A stretch of 17,229 nt of DNA, taken from positions 1-17,229 of the forward strand of contig CANRAT010000029.1 of assembly GCA_947628685.1 (NCBI GenBank), read 5' to 3'. The notes below the pieces were generated by a model. The model was given only the letters and a program-made list of their open reading frames with translations, did not search any database and was not told where the DNA came from. Every line of letters begins with the position of its first letter. The first letter of the stretch is position 1. The translations under genes and the position numbers were made by a program. This document shows, piece by piece, positions 1 through 5,398 of the stretch. This stretch comes from an uncultured Bacilli bacterium. Lineage in GTDB: Bacteria; Bacillota_I; Bacilli_A; RF39; UBA660.

Positions 1-987
1 AGAAATATTGTAGTACATAGAAGTACTGTTTCTAAGAAAATTAAACTTTTAGATGGCTCTATTGAACAAAATATAACTAAATCTGATAATCAACCTGATA
101 CTTTATATATTGAAATGGATGAAATTCATGCTAACTTACAAAAAGGTGGCAATAAAATATGTCCTTGCGCAATTGTCCACGAAGGATATGAGGAATCATT
201 TGTTAAAAGAAAGAAACTTAAAAACATTCATTACTTTGCTTCAGCAGAACTTTCTTATGAACAACTTTGGGAAGTAATATTTGATTATGTTGACAAGAAA
301 TATGATATTGATAAATTTAAAAATATATTTGTATCTGGAGATGGAGCTTTGGGTATCAAAAATTATACTAACTGTTTTCCAAATGCTATATTTGTTTTAG
401 ATAAATATCATTATAATGCAAAATATCTAAATTATATTTTTAAAAATAATAATGATTTAAAAGTCTTAGCTGATAATTATTTAAGAAATGATAGAATTGA
501 TGATTTCAAAAAACTTGTTGATAATCAAATAAAACTATATCCTCATCAAGAAAAATATATGAAAGAACATATGAATTATTTATTAAACAACTTAGATGGA
601 ATTAAAAATCAAAATCATCCTGAATATAAATGTCCTTGTTCAATGGAAGGACACGTTAATCAAGCATTTGCCAGATATATTACATCTTCACCATATGGAT
701 TCTCTATACAAGGATTAAATAATAAATTAAAATTACTTGTTTATAAAGCCAACAAAATAGATTTAACTATTGAAGATTATTATAAGTTAAAATATGGAAG
801 TGATTTTTATAAAGAAATAAATATTAAAATAAATAAATTAACAAATATTAGATATGATCAAAAATTAACATCAACACTTCCTCTTGAATACAAAATAAAT
901 ACATCTTTACCATTATTTGATAATCCTAATGATAATAATAAATTAAAAGAATTATTATCTTTAAGAGATATTAAATTTATATTATAA
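1..987 (+). CDS. ISLre2-type (UPF0236) transposase, 5' end cut by window edge
   Basis: The frame is open from base 1 to the stop at 985-987, so the gene begins left of the window; the ATG at 115 is internal, not the true start. The visible 328 codons match the catalytic part of ISLre2/UPF0236 transposases as I know them: an acidic strand YIEMDEIHANLQ (codons around 109-144), a second block FVSGDGALGIK (330-362), the VLDKYHYNAKYL block (~394-432), and the cysteine-containing block CPCSMEGHVNQAF (631-669), whose Glu is a plausible third catalytic acid. No frameshift is seen, so the C-terminal half is intact. The family usually runs 450-550 residues, so roughly a quarter to a third is missing from view. 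The left terminal repeat lies outside the window, so the right IS end cannot be fixed by pairing. Family call is from recalled motifs, fairly sure. Confidence 0.85.
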   Translation, partial: RNIVVHRSTVSKKIKLLDGSIEQNITKSDNQPDTLYIEMDEIHANLQKGGNKICPCAIVHEGYEESFVKRKKLKNIHYFASAELSYEQLWEVIFDYVDKKYDIDKFKNIFVSGDGALGIKNYTNCFPNAIFVLDKYHYNAKYLNYIFKNNNDLKVLADNYLRNDRIDDFKKLVDNQIKLYPHQEKYMKEHMNYLLNNLDGIKNQNHPEYKCPCSMEGHVNQAFARYITSSPYGFSIQGLNNKLKLLVYKANKIDLTIEDYYKLKYGSDFYKEINIKINKLTNIRYDQKLTSTLPLEYKINTSLPLFDNPNDNNKLKELLSLRDIKFIL

Positions 988-989
988 AA

Positions 990-1014
990 AGAATAGATAT
1001 TGACTATCTACTCT
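990..1014 (+). other. Hairpin just after transposase stop
   Basis: A 10-bp stem with one mismatch (arms 990-999 and 1005-1014, loop 1000-1004) starts 2 nt after the transposase stop. No T-run follows it, so it is not a standard intrinsic terminator by itself. It could stabilise the transcript end or belong to the right end of the insertion sequence. Confidence 0.4.
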
Positions 1015-1023
1015 AATTATATT

Positions 1024-1053
1024 AAAATTAATTCAACAATAGAGTTAATTTTT
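1024..1053 (+). terminator. Probable transposase terminator
   Basis: Arms 1024-1034 and 1042-1052 form an 11-bp A/T-rich stem with one G-U pair and a 7-nt loop. The 3' arm ends in a run of five T (1049-1053). It is the best terminator candidate between the transposase and the downstream toxin-like locus, but the stem is weak. Confidence 0.45.
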
Positions 1054-1111
1054 AGGTAAAAATCTCCTTACTTATTCTACACTACCAATTAGTGAAATTT
1101 AGTTTGTTCGC

Positions 1112-1140
1112 TTGTTTCCAACCTAGATATATAGTATAAT
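1112..1140 (+). promoter_or_regulatory. SigA-type promoter of the toxin-like mRNA
   Basis: TTGTTT (1112-1117), 17-bp spacer, TATAAT (1135-1140). The -10 lies in the 11-mer TATAGTATAAT (1130-1140) found at three other promoters in the window. Predicted transcript start is about 1146, leaving a ~63 nt leader before the small ORF at 1209. Confidence 0.7.
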
Positions 1141-1174
1141 TTAATAGGAATATTTAGTTAGTTTAGGTACTATT

Positions 1175-1200
1175 CTCCTTTGCTTTTAAAGTGGAAGGAG
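1175..1200 (+). promoter_or_regulatory. Hairpin sequestering the toxin ribosome binding site
   Basis: CTCCTT (1175-1180) is exactly complementary to AAGGAG (1195-1200), the core of the Shine-Dalgarno site for the ATG at 1209. A G-U pair and a few A-U pairs extend the stem towards the loop. Hidden ribosome binding sites of this kind are typical of type I toxin mRNAs. The pairing is seen directly; its effect on translation is inferred. Confidence 0.6.
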
Positions 1201-1208
1201 GTGAAATT

Positions 1209-1301
1209 ATGAGAAAACAAGATAAATATCTTTGTACTATCATAATACTCCTTATTATTGTGATTCTAATCATTTTAATAAAAATAGTACCAACTGTGTA
1301 A
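1209..1301 (+). CDS. Putative type I toxin, 30-residue membrane peptide
   Basis: A 30-codon ORF preceded by a near-perfect Shine-Dalgarno site (GGAAGGAGGTG, 1193-1203) and an ATG at 1209. The peptide begins MRKQDKYLCT and continues with an almost uninterrupted Ile/Leu/Val stretch (residues 9-24), one Lys at 25, then IVPTV. It would insert as a single helix with a basic N-terminus. Size and topology resemble toxins of type I systems (Fst, TxpA, BsrG, Ldr), but it lacks the charged C-terminal tail of Fst and I do not recognise it as a named family. Supporting context: own promoter, sequestered ribosome binding site, and a strong opposite-strand promoter whose RNA covers the 3' end of this gene. 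An alternative is a small leader or membrane peptide unrelated to toxicity, but then the antisense unit is unexplained. Confidence 0.65.
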   Translation: MRKQDKYLCTIIILLIIVILIILIKIVPTV

Positions 1302-1311
1302 GTCGGTACTA
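1280..1311 (-). terminator. Intrinsic terminator of the antisense RNA
   Basis: Read on the minus strand: TAGTACC GAC, loop TTACACA, GTT GGTACTA, then TTTTTATT. This is a 10-bp stem (one G-U) followed directly by five U. In + coordinates the arms are 1302-1311 and 1285-1294, with the T-run at 1280-1284. The terminator lies over the toxin's stop codon. Confidence 0.7.
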
Positions 1312-1324
1312 ATCTAAACGATTT

Positions 1325-1364
1325 AGGATAGTACCTATCAACAAGACTAGGTATTCCTCTTTTT
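1325..1364 (+). terminator. Intrinsic terminator of the toxin mRNA
   Basis: TACCT (1332-1336) pairs with AGGTA (1349-1353), and AGGA (1325-1328) with TCCT (1355-1358), separated by a small internal loop. A run of five T follows (1360-1364). It competes with the hairpin 1305-1335, so the 3' UTR can take alternative folds. Confidence 0.55.
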
Positions 1365-1392
1365 ATTATATGAAGTTTCCTTCACTACATAC

Positions 1393-1421
1393 ATAATAGC
1401 ACATCAATTATTTTTTGTCAA
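1393..1421 (-). promoter_or_regulatory. Near-consensus SigA promoter for antisense RNA
   Basis: On the minus strand: TTGACA (1421-1416), spacer of exactly 17 bp, TATTAT (1398-1393), predicted start A at 1386. This is the best -35/-10 match in the window, on a strand that carries no plausible gene here. A strong promoter for an unstable antisense RNA opposite a weaker toxin promoter is usual in type I systems. Confidence 0.75.
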
Positions 1422-1480
1422 TTTAAAAAATGTTAGAATAAATAATGTTTTCAAGTACAAACTAACTTTAGGAGGAATTT

Positions 1481-2011
1481 ATGAAAGCAACTGGAGTTAT
1501 TAGAAGAATTGATGATTTAGGTAGAGTAGTAATACCAAAAGAAATAAGAAAAAATTTAAGAATTAAAGAAGGAGATAACTTAGAGATATTTGTTCAAAAT
1601 GAAGAAGTAATATTAAAAAAATATTCTATGATGAATAAAATTAACGATCTTGCTCAGGAATTAACAGATGCTATATATACATTCATGAAACACAGTATTT
1701 TTATAACAGATACAGATAGCATTATTGCAGGAAGTGGACCTTTAAAAAAAGATTATATCGGTAAAAACATAAGTGACTATATTACAGATTCTATAAAAAG
1801 AAGAGATAGAATGATTGAAAATCACTTTAAAGAATTACAAATTACAGATGGTAATATAGTTAATTGTAGTTATGTTATGTCTACAATACTTGCAAGTGGT
1901 GAGGCAGTTGGAATGATACTTATTATTAGTGAAGATGAAAAACTAAGTGATACTGAAATGCAGATGGCAAGTATAGTTTCGTCTTTTATGACTAAATATC
2001 TTGAACAATAA
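1481..2011 (+). CDS. spoVT: SpoVT-type AbrB/GAF transcription regulator
   Basis: 176 residues, close to the 178 of Bacillus subtilis SpoVT. Residues 1-50 are an AbrB-type swapped-hairpin DNA-binding domain with the signature MKATGVIRRIDDLGRVVIPK, followed by KEIRKNLRIKEGDNLEIFV. Residues ~55-176 correspond to the SpoVT GAF-like domain (SGPLKKDYIGKNISDYI, then a variable stretch and a C-terminal helix ending KYLEQ). In Bacillus SpoVT is a SigG-dependent regulator of forespore genes; SpoVT homologues also occur outside classical spore formers, so sporulation is not proved by this gene. The start ATG has a good SD (AGGAGG, 1471-1476). Upstream is a TTGTCA at 1415-1420 that overlaps the antisense promoter's -35, but no clear -10 follows and I do not see a SigG-like element. 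The gene appears to stand alone. Confidence 0.9.
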   Translation: MKATGVIRRIDDLGRVVIPKEIRKNLRIKEGDNLEIFVQNEEVILKKYSMMNKINDLAQELTDAIYTFMKHSIFITDTDSIIAGSGPLKKDYIGKNISDYITDSIKRRDRMIENHFKELQITDGNIVNCSYVMSTILASGEAVGMILIISEDEKLSDTEMQMASIVSSFMTKYLEQ

Positions 2012-2029
2012 TTGAAAGTGTGCTATAAT
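2001..2029 (+). promoter_or_regulatory. SigA promoter of the T-box/dut/metG operon
   Basis: TTGAAC (2001-2006), 17-bp spacer, TATAAT (2024-2029), with an upstream TG. The -35 lies inside the last codons of spoVT. Predicted start about 2036, giving a ~220 nt leader that holds the T-box. Confidence 0.8.
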
Positions 2030-2035
2030 GTATTA

Positions 2036-2239
2036 AATTTAATTAAGAAAGCCGTGAAGGAAAGAAAAATGCTAGAGTATTAAAAGAGAGTCTATGTTGG
2101 TGGAATTAGATAATATAAAGCATTTCGAATGGGTCTGGAGTTTTTTGTTTAAGCACGTTATAGCTTCAAAGGTGCATTATGCATAAATTAAGGTGGTACC
2201 ACGTAAAATACTCACGTCCTTATAGGATTGTGAGTTTTT
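2036..2239 (+). promoter_or_regulatory. T-box riboswitch (tRNA-sensing leader)
   Basis: All standard landmarks are present. Stem I includes AAATGCT (2069-2075) pairing with AGCATTT (2119-2125), the conserved AGAGAG (2085-2090), the GTTGGTGGAA apical region (2095-2104), and the 3' side CGAATGGGTCTGGAG (2126-2140). The T-box proper is AAGGTGGTACCACG (2190-2203), able to pair with uncharged tRNA ends and to form an antiterminator with the CGTCCTTA region (2215-2222). The competing terminator follows. The specifier is in GAATGG (2127-2132). Aligned with the usual GAA-plus-codon layout it reads UGG (Trp); aligned from the end of the stem it reads AUG (Met). Since metG is in the operon, AUG (2129-2131) is the more sensible reading, but the sequence alone leaves this open. 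Confidence 0.92.
2211..2239 (+). terminator. T-box regulatory terminator
   Basis: CTCAC (2211-2215) pairs with GTGAG (2230-2234), TCCT (2217-2220) with AGGA (2224-2227), then TTTTT (2235-2239). It excludes the antiterminator because it uses the same TCCT. Uncharged tRNA is expected to block it and allow dut and metG expression. Confidence 0.88.
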
Positions 2240-2255
2240 ATTATTTGGAGGATTT

Positions 2256-2717
2256 ATGAGAAAATTTGAGAAAATAAGTATAGAACAATTTAAAAAAGAT
2301 ATAACAGAAGATGAAAAATTATATAAAGAATATTTATTACCTAAAAGAAGTACTAAATATGCTGCAGGGTATGATTTTTATTCGATTTTTGATTATACAT
2401 TAAAGCCTGGTGAGATAAAAAAGATACCTACAGGAGTTAAAGTTATTATGGAAGATGATGATGCCCTTCTTTTACTTGATAGAAGTAGCATGGGATTTAA
2501 GTATAATGTTCGGATGTGCAATCAAGTTGGAGTAATAGATAAAGATTATTATAATAATAATGATAATGAAGGACATATGTGGATTAAAATACAAAATGAA
2601 GGAGAAAAAGACTACATAGTAAAAAAGGGTGACGGCATATGTCAAGGAATATTTATAAAGTATTTAAAAACAGATGATGATATAGAAAACGAAATATTAA
2701 GAAAATCTGATTATTAA
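2256..2717 (+). CDS. dut: dUTPase-family protein, motif V missing
   Basis: 153 residues of the trimeric dUTPase fold (dUTP to dUMP + PPi). Visible motifs: I, KRSTKYAAGYDFYS (~30-43); II, LDRSSMGFK (~74-82); III, NQVGVIDKDYY (~89-99), with the usual catalytic Asp and Tyr, followed by an insertion NNNDNEGHMWIKI of the type I recall from a Firmicutes subfamily; IV, KKGDGICQGIFIKYL (~123-137). The chain then ends at RKSDY without the glycine-rich motif V (RGGGFGSTG-like) that normally closes over the phosphates. Other frames after the stop show no such motif, so this is not a simple frameshift. First gene after the T-box, 14 nt before metG, so it should rise with tRNA starvation. SD GGAGG at 2246-2250. 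Activity on dUTP is uncertain. Confidence 0.8.
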   Translation: MRKFEKISIEQFKKDITEDEKLYKEYLLPKRSTKYAAGYDFYSIFDYTLKPGEIKKIPTGVKVIMEDDDALLLLDRSSMGFKYNVRMCNQVGVIDKDYYNNNDNEGHMWIKIQNEGEKDYIVKKGDGICQGIFIKYLKTDDDIENEILRKSDY

Positions 2718-2731
2718 AAAGGAGAATGAAT

Positions 2732-4267
2732 ATGGAAAAGAAAAAATATTATATAACAACAGCAATCGCTTACACATCAGGTAAACCTCACATAGGAAAT
2801 ACCTATGAAATAGTACTTGCTGATGCAATTGCGCGTTTTAAAAGACTTGAAGGATATGATGTATACTTTCAAACAGGAACAGATGAACACGGTGAGAAGA
2901 TAGAACTTAAGGCTCGTGAGCAAGGAAAAACGCCAAAAGAATTTGTCGATGAAGTATCAAGTGAGATAAAGAAAATATGGGATATCATGAATACAAGTTA
3001 CGATAAATTCGTAAGAACAACAGATGAAACACATGAGAAAATGGTTCAAAAAATATTTAAAAAAATGTATGACAACGGAGATATTTACCTAGGAGAATAT
3101 AAGGGACTTTACTGTACTCCTTGTGAATCATTTTGGACAGAATCACAATTAGTTGATGGAAAGTGTCCAGATTGTGGTCGTGAGGTTAAAGAAGCAAGTG
3201 AAGAAGCATATTTCTTTAAATTATCAAAATATCAAAAAAAATTAGAAAAGTATATAGAAGAAAATCCTAATTTTATACAACCTGATTCTAGAAGAAATGA
3301 AATGTTAAACAATTTTATTAAGCCTGGACTTCAAGATTTATGTGTATCACGTACTACATTTGATTGGGGAATAAAAGTACCATTTAATGATAAACACGTA
3401 GTATATGTATGGCTTGATGCACTTACAAATTATATAACTAATATAGGATATGATGTAGATAATCCAAGCGAAGAATTTAAAAAATGGTGGCCAGCCGATC
3501 TGCACTTAATAGGTAAAGATATAGTAAGATTTCACAGTATATACTGGCCAGCCTTCTTATGGAGTTTGGATATAGAACTACCAAAACAGATATTTGGACA
3601 TCCATGGCTTCTTATGAATAATGATAAAATAGGAAAAAGTAGAGGCAATGCTATATATGCAGATGATTTAACAGAAAAATATGGTGTTGATGCAGTAAGA
3701 TATTACGTACTTCATGAGATACCATTTGCTAATGACGGGAATTTGACTTATGAACTTTTAGAGGAAAGATATAATTCAGATTTAGCCAATATACTCGGTA
3801 ATCTTGTTAATAGAACAATATCAATGAATAAAAAATATTTTAATAATGTAGTTGTAACTAGTGATTTAAAAGAACCTGTAGATGATGAATTAATAAAAAT
3901 AGTTACTCATGCAAAAGAGAAAGTAAAAACTTGTATGGATGAATTAAGAGTTGCAGATGCAATAGATTCAGTATTTGAAATATTTAGAAAGTGTAATAAA
4001 TATATAGATGAAACAACGCCATGGCTTTTAGCAAAAGATGAAAATAAAGATAGATTAAAGACAGTTTTATATAATTTGCTTGAATCTATTAGAATAGGTG
4101 CGGTACTATTAAGTTCATTCCTACCTCAAACTGCAGAAGAAATATTTAGACAATTAAATACAAGTGAAAAAACATTAGATTCAATAGAAGAATTTGGCAA
4201 ATTAGAACTTGGAAATACATTGAATGAACCAAAACCTTTATTTATAAGAATAGAAAAAGATAAGTAA
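2732..4267 (+). CDS. metG: Methionyl-tRNA synthetase, short form
   Basis: Charges tRNA-Met with methionine in the cytoplasm. I chose ATG 2732 (511 residues) because SD GGAG (2721-2724) is 7 nt away; the ATG at 2726 is only 1 nt from it. Class I signatures: HIGN at 20-23, and KIGKS at 299-303, a variant of KMSKS. A zinc knuckle is intact: C128xxC131 and C145xxC148. GTDEHGEKI (~52-60) and the WLDAL and HLIGKDIVRFHSIYWPA blocks are as in MetS. The anticodon-binding helical domain fills residues ~370-511. The C-terminal EMAP-like tRNA-binding/dimer domain of the 660-residue Bacillus enzyme is absent, as in the short forms of some other bacteria. Its position in a T-box operon suggests tRNA-Met control. 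Confidence 0.96.
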   Translation: MEKKKYYITTAIAYTSGKPHIGNTYEIVLADAIARFKRLEGYDVYFQTGTDEHGEKIELKAREQGKTPKEFVDEVSSEIKKIWDIMNTSYDKFVRTTDETHEKMVQKIFKKMYDNGDIYLGEYKGLYCTPCESFWTESQLVDGKCPDCGREVKEASEEAYFFKLSKYQKKLEKYIEENPNFIQPDSRRNEMLNNFIKPGLQDLCVSRTTFDWGIKVPFNDKHVVYVWLDALTNYITNIGYDVDNPSEEFKKWWPADLHLIGKDIVRFHSIYWPAFLWSLDIELPKQIFGHPWLLMNNDKIGKSRGNAIYADDLTEKYGVDAVRYYVLHEIPFANDGNLTYELLEERYNSDLANILGNLVNRTISMNKKYFNNVVVTSDLKEPVDDELIKIVTHAKEKVKTCMDELRVADAIDSVFEIFRKCNKYIDETTPWLLAKDENKDRLKTVLYNLLESIRIGAVLLSSFLPQTAEEIFRQLNTSEKTLDSIEEFGKLELGNTLNEPKPLFIRIEKDK

Positions 4268-4282
4268 AATTTATCTTTTTTT
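4255..4282 (+). terminator. Terminator of the dut-metG operon
   Basis: AAAAGATAA (4255-4263) pairs with TTATCTTTT (4271-4279), 9 bp, loop 7 nt, with the T-run continuing to 4282. The 5' arm is made from the last metG codons, so terminator and stop codon overlap. The same economy is seen after ftsH. Confidence 0.75.
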
Positions 4283-4400
4283 GTAAATAATTATGTAAAA
4301 TGTAGGAATTTGTCGAGTAAAACTTTATAAAAACTCTTTATTTATAATAAAACTCGTGGTATAGTGAGAATGCTGTTTTAAAATAGAAAAGGGAGATTAT

Positions 4401-4571
4401 ATGACAATAAATAAAAATGTCGAAAAGTATCTGTGGATACTTGGCGTATTATTTGTGACATGTTTATTACTCGGCAGTTTTATAATAAGTAAAAATGTGT
4501 TAGAACTTGCATATTTAGCGATTCTTTATTCATCGTTAATTGCAATCAAATTAGTAAGTTTAAAAAAATAG
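4401..4571 (+). CDS. Unrecognised 56-residue membrane protein
   Basis: ATG at 4401 with SD GGGAGA (4391-4396), stop TAG at 4569. The product has a short polar N-terminus (MTINKNVEKY), a hydrophobic helix at ~11-30 (WILGVLFVTCLLLGSFII), a short polar link, and a second hydrophobic stretch at ~34-54, ending in SLKK. Two membrane passes with a basic C-terminus are likely. I do not recognise a family. It is flanked by the metG terminator and by its own terminator (4572-4600), so it appears to be monocistronic. TATAAT (4343-4348) and TATAGT (4360-4365) lie upstream as possible -10 elements, neither with a good -35. Real coding is supported by the SD and the clean hydrophobic pattern; function is unknown. 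Confidence 0.7.
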   Translation: MTINKNVEKYLWILGVLFVTCLLLGSFIISKNVLELAYLAILYSSLIAIKLVSLKK

Positions 4572-4603
4572 AAAAATTATATCATGTGTGGTATAATTTT
4601 TTT
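4572..4603 (+). terminator. Terminator that contains the tatD -10 element
   Basis: AAAAATTATA (4572-4581) is a perfect 10-bp match to TATAATTTTT (4592-4601), loop 10 nt, with the T-run extending to 4603. It starts right after the small membrane gene's stop. Its 3' arm holds the TATAAT used as the -10 of tatD. Confidence 0.6.
4589..4597 (+). promoter_or_regulatory. Extended -10 promoter of tatD
   Basis: TGGTATAAT (4589-4597) is an extended -10. The hexamer 17 bp upstream (TAGAAA, 4569-4574) is a poor -35. Predicted start about 4604, only ~9 nt before the chosen ATG at 4613. Confidence 0.55.
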
Positions 4604-4612
4604 GGTGATTTT

Positions 4613-5359
4613 ATGTTAATAGATACACATTGCCACTTAGGTCGTGAAGATTATGATAATTTAGATGAAGTAATCCTTAATATGAATGGTATAATGATTG
4701 CTAGTGGTTGCGAAGATAAAACAAATAAAGAAGTATTGTCGCTTGTAGAAAAATATGATAACGTATATGGTACTTTAGGAATACATCCTGAAAATATAAA
4801 TTCTATAACAGATGAAAGTTTTGAATTAATAGAAAAAAATTTAAATAATAAAAAAATAGTTGCTATTGGTGAAATTGGTCTAGATTATCACTATACAAAA
4901 GAAAATATAGATTATCAAAAAGAAATCTTTATTCGCCAGTTAGAACTTGCAAAAAAATATAATAAACCTATTATAGTTCATTCAAGAGATGCAATTAAAG
5001 ATACATATGATATATTAAAAGAATATAATTTAAAAGGAAGTATACATTGTTTTTCTTCTAGTTTTGAAATGGCAAAAGAGTTTATAAAAATAGGTTATAA
5101 AATTGGTGTAGGAGGCACATTAACTTTTAAAAACTCATCAAAAATACAAGAGATTGTAAAAAAATTAGATTTAAAAGATTTATTACTTGAGACAGATAGT
5201 CCCTATTTAACACCAGAACCATTTAGAGGAAAAAGGAATGTTCCAAGTAATATATACTATGTTGCTTTAAAAGTTGCAGAGTTAAAAAACACAAGTTTAG
5301 AAGAAGTTTTAACAGTTACAAATAATACTGCAAAAGAAGAATTTGACTTAATCGTATAA
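4613..5359 (+). CDS. tatD: TatD-family metal-dependent hydrolase
   Basis: 248 residues from ATG 4613, preceded by GGTGA (4604-4608). A longer reading from 4586 would start inside the promoter and terminator, so I reject it. TIM-barrel amidohydrolase fold with the full metal set: H6xH8 in DTHCHL, E87 in GEIGLDYHY, H123 in IIVHSRDA, H145 in IHCFSS, D195 in LETDSPYLTPEPFRGKRN. TatD proteins are 3'-5' DNA/RNA exonucleases or D-aminoacyl-type deacylases; the exact substrate here is not shown. Order metG-tatD-3D protein-rsmA copies the metS-tatD-yabE-rsmA order of Bacillus, although the rnmV gene that normally lies before rsmA is missing. The gene has its own promoter rather than reading through from metG. 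Confidence 0.93.
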   Translation: MLIDTHCHLGREDYDNLDEVILNMNGIMIASGCEDKTNKEVLSLVEKYDNVYGTLGIHPENINSITDESFELIEKNLNNKKIVAIGEIGLDYHYTKENIDYQKEIFIRQLELAKKYNKPIIVHSRDAIKDTYDILKEYNLKGSIHCFSSSFEMAKEFIKIGYKIGVGGTLTFKNSSKIQEIVKKLDLKDLLLETDSPYLTPEPFRGKRNVPSNIYYVALKVAELKNTSLEEVLTVTNNTAKEEFDLIV

Positions 5360-5371
5360 AAATGGTATAAT
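5343..5371 (+). promoter_or_regulatory. SigA promoter of the 3D-domain gene
   Basis: TTGACT (5343-5348), exactly 17 bp, then TATAAT (5366-5371) as an extended -10 (TGGTATAAT). The -35 lies in the end of tatD. This is one of the best promoters in the window. Confidence 0.8.
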
Positions 5372-5398
5372 TTTGTTACCTATGATAGAGGTGATAAA

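Larger units (their letters stand above)
1280..1386 (-). ncRNA. Putative antisense antitoxin RNA, ~107 nt
   Basis: Predicted from promoter to terminator on the minus strand: start about 1386, end about 1280. It overlaps the last ~20 nt of the toxin ORF and all of its 3' UTR up to 1364. Its 5' end forms a stem TGAAG/CTTCA closed by a GAAA (GNRA) loop (1371-1384), a common stabilising element. The middle carries a 31-nt hairpin (1305-1335, 12 pairs, 2 mismatches). No ORF of note is seen in it. The 3'-overlapping arrangement is that of TxpA/RatA and Fst/RNAII. Boundaries are inferred from sequence only. Confidence 0.6.

Noticed and set aside
990..1052. Right terminal inverted repeat of the IS
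   Set aside because: Two hairpins are visible, but the left end is outside the window, so no terminal repeat or target duplication can be matched.
4586..4612. Longer tatD start at 4586
   Set aside because: It would place the start inside the promoter and terminator hairpin; the family start (MLIDTHCHL) and SD fit 4613.
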